A DNA stretch of 64,000 nt, taken from Amaurobius ferox. Lineage: Eukaryota > Arthropoda > Arachnida > Araneae > Amaurobiidae. This document shows, piece after piece, positions 57,701 through 64,000 of this stretch; position 1 is the stretch's first letter, and each line of letters begins with the position of its first letter. Location of the stretch: NCBI GenBank assembly GCA_951213105.1, contig OX578150.1:23130022-23194021 (forward strand), in the 5' to 3' direction. Under the pieces are notes generated by a model that searched no databases, was not told where the DNA came from, and saw nothing but the letters and a program-made list of their open reading frames with translations. Made by a program: the position numbers and the translations under genes.

Positions 57701-60700
57701 TTTGAAGTCTTTGGGGCTTAGATATCATGTTGTAGCCCTTATGGTTTAAGCTCATGAATCTACCGTTTCATTATCATTCTTTACCATTTCACTTGTTATT
57801 GATATTGTTTTGTAACAGAATAAAGTTTTCTACATTTTAATAAAAATTATTTTATGAAAAGGATCTTTCCTCCTTTTTAGGCAAGGTGGAAAATTTTTGA
57901 AATTTATAAATGTTATTCATAATAATTTTGCATATTATCGAATGTTTGGTAACTCTTCTTTGTCACTGACCATCCAGTTTGGCAACCAAGGTAACATACA
58001 TTTAGTAGCAGAGGTTACATATGTTTGGCATTAGGGGTGTAAATACATCCAAATGACTCAGCTTATAATTTATTGGGAGCTTTTTACTTTATTACTAGGT
58101 CATTCATTCTATATAAAATCAACACAGAAAAGTAACATTTTCAACCTGACTCCTTTCAATTACAAAAACTTGGTAATTCATAGATTTTCTAAAAATAAAT
58201 AATTCTGTAAATTTTTAATTTTCTACTTGTATAATTATTGATTTATTTACAAGGATTTGAAATTTCATAAAATGTCAATTTTTTTTGTAAAGTTACATTT
58301 TTGAAGTACTATAATTTTTTAAAAGGCAGAGACTCATGGAATTAGGCATATTTAATAAAGAAGTGCAGATTTATTCTTTAGATACGTTATTTAATTTAAC
58401 TATGTAATTTTTTTTTTATATTTCAAGGTCATAAAGTTTAAAATTTGACCTTAAGTGCCTAAATACTTTTGTTATAGCAAAATAAAAATATTTTTCCAAT
58501 GATCTAATATACAATTTTCCCTTTAATTTCAAAATACTTTTTTGTTACATTTGTTTTTTTAAATGCTTCCCATAACCTCCTAACTGCCAAATTATTTTGA
58601 TGATTTCAATGCCAAAATGTCATCCATCAAATGTTTTAAGTTAGCAGAAACAGCGAACTGATGCGAAAAAAAAGGGTACTTATTGGTTATAGGGACCATG
58701 GGTTACCGACTACTTTTCCGAGTTATCGCTAACATGATCTTTGGCGATATAATCCGATACGAGAAATTCACTACAAACACAATTATTACAATTTAATATA
58801 TAATGGGGTTTGATCAACTTTACTTAATTTAAAAAAATCGTGTTACATTGAAATTTGTGATGTTCCAAACTCAGCTATTGCTAATAAAATGTCATTAAAT
58901 TTATCACTACTGGTAACACTTCACCACATAAATTTTGCGAGATATGAGTCCAAATCCTGTCTCACAGTACCTTTATGCTTTTTGTTACACCATTTCGCGG
59001 ATCCCCAGAGTCTCTGTGGTCTGTGTATAAGTCCTGGTTTCAGAATCCACGAAGTTATACCAATGGTTTACTTTCAAATGTTATGTTGAAAACCGGTGTA
59101 AGCCACGAAATATGAAAACAGTGCCACCTATTTACAATATCATCAATCGGTATAAACCAGAATTTGACATGGTCGCTACGTGTTGCCTTGTTTGGCTTTA
59201 TGTTAGCTGAGTTTTGGTCATCACAAATTTTAATGTAACACAATATTTTTTTTGTTAAGAAAAGTTGATTAAATCCCATTATATATTGAATTGTAATTAT
59301 TGTGTTTGTAGTGAAATTCTCGTATCGGATTATATTGCCAACGTTCGTGTTGGTGACGACTTGGAAAAGTAGTCGGTAACCCATGGACCCTATAATCGAT
59401 AAGTACCAAAAATGTAATATTAATAATACCTCTTAAGTTGAATGGAAACTCATGTACAGTAGTTCATGTGTTGTCATCTGTTGGAATAATCAAATATCAT
59501 CATCTCTCGAGATGTACTCATTTACAGGAGTTAGAAATATGTAAAAAAAAAAAAAGTTTTTCCTGAGAAGTACTTGGGTGTAGCATTTTGGAACAGTATT
59601 GCTATGGCTCAGGCACAGCAGGTAGAAGGTTGAAACTGAAATTGAATTGCAAAGTATTTTCATATTTTTTTTTTTCAAATAACTTTTTGTTTTGTCATTA
59701 TTTAAATGATTTCATTTACTCTTAGGGGCATGCCTAGTATCTCAATGGTGTCATGCTACTTTTTCCAAGTGTACTTCTAATGTTGACTCACAGATAAATG
59801 ATATAGTAAACCAAGTGTTTGAGAAAGTTAAGGAGCAGTTTCCTAAACATCCAATTATTAAGCACGGATTGCTACCAGGTGGTAAGTTTTACTGTGTGTT
59901 GTAAATTTAACATTTTTATAACTTATTTTGTTTGTCTCAGTTTAGTTTATAATATATATCCTTTTTAAGGAATTCAGCATGTCTTATAATGTTGGACAGC
60001 AAGAATCAACTTAATATTCAACTTTCTCTACAAGTATAGAATAGTAAAGGGAATGTTTTGTGATGTGATTAAAATTCATCTCTTGGATTTTGATGTATTC
60101 ATGGATTATGAGCATCCTTGAATATCAATCAACCATGTTTTCAATGTTGTCCATAGGCATGATATTATTCTTAAAACATTGAGCAATTCAAATGAAATTT
60201 GGTACTATTGTTTTAATTGATGCCTCCTGATTTTCAATGAGGTTGTATTAAAGATCATTAAGTCCTAAATTTTTTTTAATATTTTCTTTGAACATTTAAA
60301 ATTTATTGAATAATTTTAAAATGTTAATGAAATGTCATTTTTCTGTAATTTTTCCTTTAAAAGTGAATTTAAATATAAGAGGTAAACATAAGGGACTTCT
60401 TGAGATATTGATTTGTTTTACTTTGCCTACATACATTGTATAATATATAAGGAAAATATTGTGATGGGATTGTAAAATCGAATTCAAGTTTTTGAATGAA
60501 GAGTATATTTTAAGCATCCCCTAACTCCCTAATACCAGTGTTTGAGGCGATGTGTGTATGTTAGTGTGTCTGTCCGTAAGTATGTAGAAGCAATAATTAT
60601 GAATGAATGGAGTGCTTAAAAAAATTGTTATGATTGTTACAATCCATGATCAATTACTGAAACCCTATTGATTTTAAACACGATCAAATATTCAGTAGTC

Positions 60701-63069
60701 CCTCAAATTTTCAAGTGTATATTTAAGTAAATCAATAGAAAATTAGGATATTGAATAATGTTAAATAAATAATCATTTCATATGTAAGTTTTCAGCAGAA
60801 AGTGGGATTACAAACTTTAGAATGCTAGCATGAACCATTTTCAAGATATTGTGCATTTTACAAATAATTTTTTCTTAAAAATTACACAAAATTTACAAAG
60901 TAGTAATTGTTGTCCCATGTGTTCATTTTCCATATGCAAAACTATACTACTATATGACAAATCTGTTAACACCATTCTCGTGTATCTACTTCATTTCATT
61001 CACAAGAGAAGATAATTTGCAAGTTAGTTTGCAGAGAAAGTCATATGCTAGACACATCAGATTTTTTTTTAAATTTCATCTTTTTGCAGATACTTAGATA
61101 CTTTTCAGACAAATAAATCTTGCTCTTTCTAACTTCTAAATGTATGTATATCACATCTTGAACCTATAATTTTGAAAAGCTATTTATGCTAGTGATTTAT
61201 TTAATAATTATTTTATTTTTATCATGCACTTTACATGTTGACTGTCAAGTCTTATATCTATACTATATAACTTCACCAAATATTAGATATGTGGCAGTCA
61301 GAGTATTTAAGAGTTGCAGTAAATTTGATGTCATTATTCATATATGCAGTTACTTTTGCATTTGTTAAACACTTGTAACTAAGCTAAAAAAGATGCAATG
61401 TAATTAAGTACAAATCACAATAAATGCAGCAAATATGCTGTTTTTTTTATGTACTATACATCATATAATAATCTACATGTGTTTCAGATGAAGCTCTTGT
61501 AAAGTCCCTTTGGACTCCTCAGCAGTGCAAGAGTATTCTGTTCTGCATAATGGATGTAATGGTTAAAGACCTGAAATTTGGTGGCACTGCAAATCACACT
61601 TACAGTGCTCACAACATTTATGTCGAGACGGTAAATATTCTGTTTTGCAATAAGATTTTAGGCTTTATTTATTTGCATTTTTACTTTTTAGAAGCTTTTA
61701 TTTAACTCGTCATGACCGATGTGTGGGTCTGTTTCAACTTCTTTGATGTCATTTTTAACATACTGTCATTTTTAACATGTCCTGCAAAAATCCCATTGTT
61801 GTAAGAAAGATAACGAGTCTAATATTCATCTCTCTCTCTCCTTCCTTCCTTCCTAAGTGGGACTATAGGACTGGCAGTCCCACTTATCAGTAAATTGACG
61901 AAACATCATCACAATACTATCCAATAACAAAACACAATTAGTTTCATTTATTTAGTGCAGTTTTATCAACTTATGTCGATATTTTTATGTAAGATATTTT
62001 TATGGATTTACAGATATTTTTATCAATTTGGTGACATTTCAGTCAATTTGGTGGCATTTCAGTCAATTTGGTGGCACTTCAGTCAATTTGGCAATGTTTA
62101 AGAAATTTGCTAAGTTAGCGATAGCTCGCCAAATTTGTAGCTCTGAATTTGCAAATCTGAATGAAATATTGTGATCCCGTTTGCATATACTAAATGAAAA
62201 CACTATACTAGTATTAGAAGATATACCTTTTCTACTCTTTTTCAGTTTCAGCAATTGACTAAATGAATTTATTCAAGGCTACCCTCAAAATTTCATTAAA
62301 TTCGGTTCAGCCATTCTCCCATGATGGTGAAATAAATGAAAGTTTTGTTTTTCACTAATATCTCGAGAACCACTAGTCATAGAAACTCTAAACATCCACT
62401 AAATTTTAAGTGGAACTATTTCAATGCTACCCACAAAATTTCATCATATTCGGTTTAGCCGTTCTCCCGTGATGATGGAACAAACAAACAGCCAGACAGA
62501 ATTTCAATTTTATTTATATAGATTTTGAAAAAGCATAATTGCATAACATGGGTTTGTTTGAGGAAATCTTTACTGATCTTTAAACATTCTTGTTTAAATC
62601 TTTGAAAATTACTTAATACTCTTAATAGAATAACTTTTAAATAAATTTTATATAAAGCAAAGGGTGTTAAGGAAAAAGAAATTAAAAAAAAATACAAATG
62701 ACATTTTTATAAGAATTTCCCATAAGGATTTTAAGCATATCTTTGTGTTCTATTATCATTATTGCTTTTTCTTGATAAGAGAGAATGTGGTACCTTGGGA
62801 TAATTTTCAGTATTAATTTTTGTAAATATTTTTTTATAATTCTATCTTAACCAACACTTACCTGATATACATTAAGCAATTTTTGCATTTAATATAAAAG
62901 TATAATCCATTTCAAATGCAATATACATAATTAATAACTGAATAAGGCATGGAGGCTTGTGTGGCTACTGTAACTGGATTTCGATCTGTTGTTGCCACGT
63001 TAATTGAATTAAAAAAAAAGAATATATATATATATATTTTTTTTTTTTCAGAACCGTTCTGGTGTCCCA
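48616..63069 (+). CDS. FBXO21: FBXO21-like F-box protein, 5' part (continues past window)
   Basis: Exons 48616-48773, 53497-53739, 57532-57656, 59726-59881 and 61488-61630 join in phase to 275 codons; exon 6 starts at 63052. The N-terminal F-box covers residues 7-50 (LPFDVIDYIL...CRLASVSKIFN...LWKKKY), expected to bind SKP1 in an SCF ubiquitin ligase. The next segments follow vertebrate FBXO21: WKQEF, LNLTHRYYSRRALRYMR, GACLVSQWC, and DLKFGG...NIYVE leading into the SirB1/transglutaminase-like domain. The C-terminal part, including the HspQ/YccV-like domain, should lie beyond the right edge. Upstream ATGs hit stops quickly, so 48616 is the start. Confidence 0.85.
50085..50145 (+). mobile_element. 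SINE 3'-end fragment
   Basis: 'ctccggctgtccaaacagct' and 'gtcggacagtctgg' match the 3' part of the (CAA)n-tailed SINE. The body between them is rearranged. Confidence 0.6.
52808..53085 (-). mobile_element. Old SINE copy, reverse orientation
   Basis: 'caacccagactgtctaacctatcc', 'ccacccaattt', 'ataccctccttccc', 'accaacctctcggaaggact' and a decayed tRNA-like head ending in 'ttaaccactgggg'. Strongly diverged from the 26011 and 33075 copies. Confidence 0.8.
53497..53739 (+). CDS. FBXO21: FBXO21-like exon 2
   Basis: Encodes residues 53-133: WPCLASLFD...DWKQEFHIR...KKKVARKL...EHVSNDAF...INELESI. The acceptor is tttttag/GTGGCC and the donor GATAC/gtatgt. It corresponds to the W-P...W-x-EF segment after the F-box in FBXO21. 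Confidence 0.87.
53740..57531 (+). other. Intron 2 of the FBXO21-like gene
   Basis: gtatgt...cctttttag. It contains a hAT-type MITE (54202-54864). The rest is AT-rich, with A/T runs near 55187, 56128 and 56262. No ORF of interest. Confidence 0.75.
54202..54864 (+). mobile_element. hAT-type MITE, best-preserved copy
   Basis: 663 bp with 15-bp ends CAGGGCTGTAGCCAG and CTGGCTATGGCCCTG (13 of 15 inverted match). Flanks TCTGTTTT and TCTGTTAT match at 7 of 8, the hAT target-duplication length. CAGGG ends are typical of hAT. No transposase, so non-autonomous. Confidence 0.85.
57532..57656 (+). CDS. FBXO21: FBXO21-like exon 3
   Basis: Encodes HLNLTHRYYSRRALRYMR and WREFLSQPPNKMTLLK. The acceptor is cctttttag/TCACC and the donor AAAAG/gtgaga. 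It parallels the FBXO21 'LTWKYYAKKILYYLRQ' segment. Confidence 0.9.
57657..59725 (+). other. Intron 3 of the FBXO21-like gene
   Basis: gtgaga...ctcttag. It holds the 733-bp long-TIR foldback element (58675-59407). Otherwise AT-rich and featureless. Confidence 0.75.
58675..59407. mobile_element. 733-bp foldback MITE with long inverted repeats
   Basis: The outermost ~45 bp (from GGTACTTATTGGTTATAGGG, and its complement ending AAGTACC) differ at only a few bases. Pairing continues, with decay, for about 230 bp per arm (58675-58900 and 59170-59407). The central ~270 bp is unpaired. The ORFs at 58889-59089 and 59055-59384 lie wholly inside. The flanks are A-rich on both sides; the target duplication is ambiguous. 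Confidence 0.85.
59726..59881 (+). CDS. FBXO21: FBXO21-like exon 4
   Basis: Encodes GACLVSQWCHATFSKC...QINDIVNQVFEKVKEQFPKHP, matching the 'EGAVLIDQYC' entry into the SirB1-like region of FBXO21. The acceptor is actcttag/GGGCA and the donor CAGGTG/gtaagt. Confidence 0.9.
59882..61487 (+). other. Intron 4 of the FBXO21-like gene
   Basis: gtaagt...gtttcag. It holds an A2 copy (60415-61065). Confidence 0.75.
60415..61065 (+). repeat. Family A2 repeat in intron 4
   Basis: It starts 'ttttactttgcctacataca...aaggaaaat' (diverged palindrome). It continues through 'gattgtaaaatcgaattcaa', a 'gtgtgtatgttagtgtgtctg' block and 'catgaaccattttcaagata', and ends 'atgctagacacatcagattt'. Some internal blocks are deleted. 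Confidence 0.75.
61488..61630 (+). CDS. FBXO21: FBXO21-like exon 5
   Basis: Encodes DEALVKSLWTPQQCKSILFC, IMDVMVKDLKFGG and HNIYVET. The acceptor is gtttcag/ATGAAG and the donor GAGACG/gtaaat, phase 0. It matches the 'DAMNYVLYDQLKFKG' and 'NALNLYM' part of FBXO21. Confidence 0.9.
61854..61886. repeat. 11-bp-stem hairpin
   Basis: TAAGTGGGACT (61854-61864) and AGTCCCACTTA (61876-61886) are perfect inverted repeats with an 11-nt loop. It is followed by a decayed A2-like segment. Confidence 0.75.
62021..62090. repeat. 20-bp tandem repeat with CAATTTGGTGGCA core
   Basis: Exactly 20-bp period, about 3.5 copies of 'agtcaatttggtggcatttc'. The same words occur loosely in the A2 interior, so this is an expanded A2 sub-repeat. 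Confidence 0.85.
62260..62525 (+). mobile_element. Retroelement-like 3' tail
   Basis: Two diverged copies of a ~190-bp motif: 'gctacc(c)tcaaaatttcatta' near 62278 and 'gctacccacaaaatttcatc' near 62428. Each is followed by 'ttcggtt(c/t)agcc(a/g)ttctccc'. It ends in 'acagaatttcaattttattt' and 'atatagattt', a 3' end commonly seen on arthropod RTE/Penelope-type elements. Classification is tentative. Confidence 0.45.
63052..63069 (+). CDS. FBXO21: FBXO21-like exon 6 (minimal, uncertain end)
   Basis: Encodes NRSGVP, equivalent to FBXO21 'RRTGIP'. Homology stops where CCA/gtgaag offers a donor, giving an 18-nt exon. Read-through instead runs to a stop at 63137 with non-homologous residues (VKHLRTVLSIDKTLL...). 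The acceptor tttttttcag is strong; the 3' end is unresolved. Confidence 0.45.
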
Positions 63070-64000
63070 GTGAAGCACCTTAGGACAGTGCTTTCAATAG
63101 ATAAAACATTATTAATTGTCAACTTTTTAAAGGACTAACACAACATATTCTGAAATTATGTAGAAACAATTTTATACTATGCATATATATTGAAATTCCA
63201 GTGAAAAATCTGAAAAGAAAAACTAATTTATTAACAAAGGAAAACTTTAGAGGCTTCTTAGTAACAAATGTTTAAATCTAATGAATGGCTACAGTCAGAG
63301 ATCGACATAATGCCTCTATAGACGTATTTCACACTATAAATTAGGCAAATACGCTTTGTAAATTAAGCAATGCATACTTTTACCCATATTAATTTTGAAA
63401 GAAAAAACTTTTATTATTGCTAATTAGCAAGATGTCTAAGGTCATGAAAATCCAGATAAAGTCATGAAATCGGGAATTGTACACGGATTGGAAATTAGTC
63501 TTCCTGCGAAAATTTTTTTTAGAATGAGCAGCTATTTTGCAGCAGCATTGTAAGAAACTGCAATTTTGTATGTGATATTCGGTATTTTGCTTAATTGTAA
63601 AAATATTTTGCAGTTATGCAATCTGTTTGTATCGACTAAAATTTTTACAATTATTATATGTTTTGCACAAATTTTTTTTTAAAATCTATTAATGAAATGA
63701 AGATTTGTTTAGTAGCAGTATCATGAAAAACTGCATAATTTGTATGCAATCATCCATATATTTTGCGTAATTATGAAAATATTTTTTACTTTTACAGTTG
63801 GCTGGTATCTGCTCAAATTTTTATAATTATTTTGTTTTATACAGAAAAATTAATTTTCAAACAAATTAATAATCTAATGATGATTTTTTTAAATGGTATT
63901 AAAATAATGATTTGGTTATTTAGATATGCAACCAATTCAAAAACTACTAGAATTTTATGTATGTGCATCCAAATTTATATCTTTAGAATTGTAATTAGAA
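63070..64000. other. AT-rich sequence to window end
   Basis: No further FBXO21-like exon is visible, so this is intron 6 or, less likely, 3' UTR. 'ttttgca.tta' words iterate loosely at 63540-63800. Confidence 0.5.

Larger units (their letters stand above)
61631..63051 (+). other. Intron 5 of the FBXO21-like gene
   Basis: gtaaat...ttttttcag. It carries a hairpin (61854-61886), a 20-bp tandem repeat (62021-62090) and a retroelement-like 3' tail (62260-62525). Confidence 0.7.

Noticed and set aside
59055..59384. 109-codon minus-strand ORF
   Set aside because: Lies entirely in the unpaired centre and arm of the foldback MITE and resembles no protein.

Overview
This is an AT-rich animal nuclear window, most likely from an arthropod. 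A chelicerate such as a spider is my guess but is not proven. The evidence is two intron-rich genes with clean GT-AG splice sites and kilobase introns, tRNA-derived SINEs with target-site duplications, a Tc1 transposon, hAT-type MITEs and many tandem arrays. There are no operons, Shine-Dalgarno signals or long single-exon genes. Nearly all apparent ORFs of 60-120 codons lie inside repeats and are not genes.

The left part (1-28 kb) has no convincing gene. It holds a head-to-tail array of a ~765-bp repeat (family A, 1-3236), a ~146-bp satellite (6.1-8.0 kb) split by tRNA-derived SINEs, and dispersed copies of several repeat families (A, A2, B, C, D). It also holds hAT-like MITEs with CAGGG termini and many 14-16 bp poly-C/poly-G tracts. 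Around 12.5-14.4 kb there is a three-level nest: an A2 element interrupted by a hAT MITE, itself interrupted by another insertion.

The middle (28.1-37.7 kb) carries a complete four-exon gene on the + strand for a ZNF367-like C2H2 zinc-finger protein (341 aa). A compact TATA-less promoter lies upstream with a CRE palindrome, an E2F-type site and an initiator motif. Its third intron holds a full-length SINE and a ~359-bp tandem duplication that copies the exon-4 acceptor. Its last exon contains an in-frame 33-bp minisatellite. Downstream, a 200-bp tandem repeat contains a truncated SINE whose empty site is preserved in the neighbouring repeat units.

The stretch at 38-48 kb is intergenic repeat: A2 copies in both orientations, family C, old SINEs, a small GTGTTTCTTT-ended element and a decayed 1,053-bp Tc1-like transposon with intact ends.

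The right part (48.6-64 kb) carries the first exons of an FBXO21-like F-box gene on the + strand. Five exons join in phase to give 275 codons, and a sixth is partly resolved; the gene should continue past the window. Its introns hold a SINE, a hAT MITE, a 733-bp long-TIR foldback element, an A2 copy and a retroelement 3' tail. The two genes are unrelated in pathway: one is a predicted nuclear transcription factor and the other a predicted SCF ubiquitin-ligase subunit. All repeat names except the standard superfamilies (Tc1, hAT, SINE) are labels made for this window.
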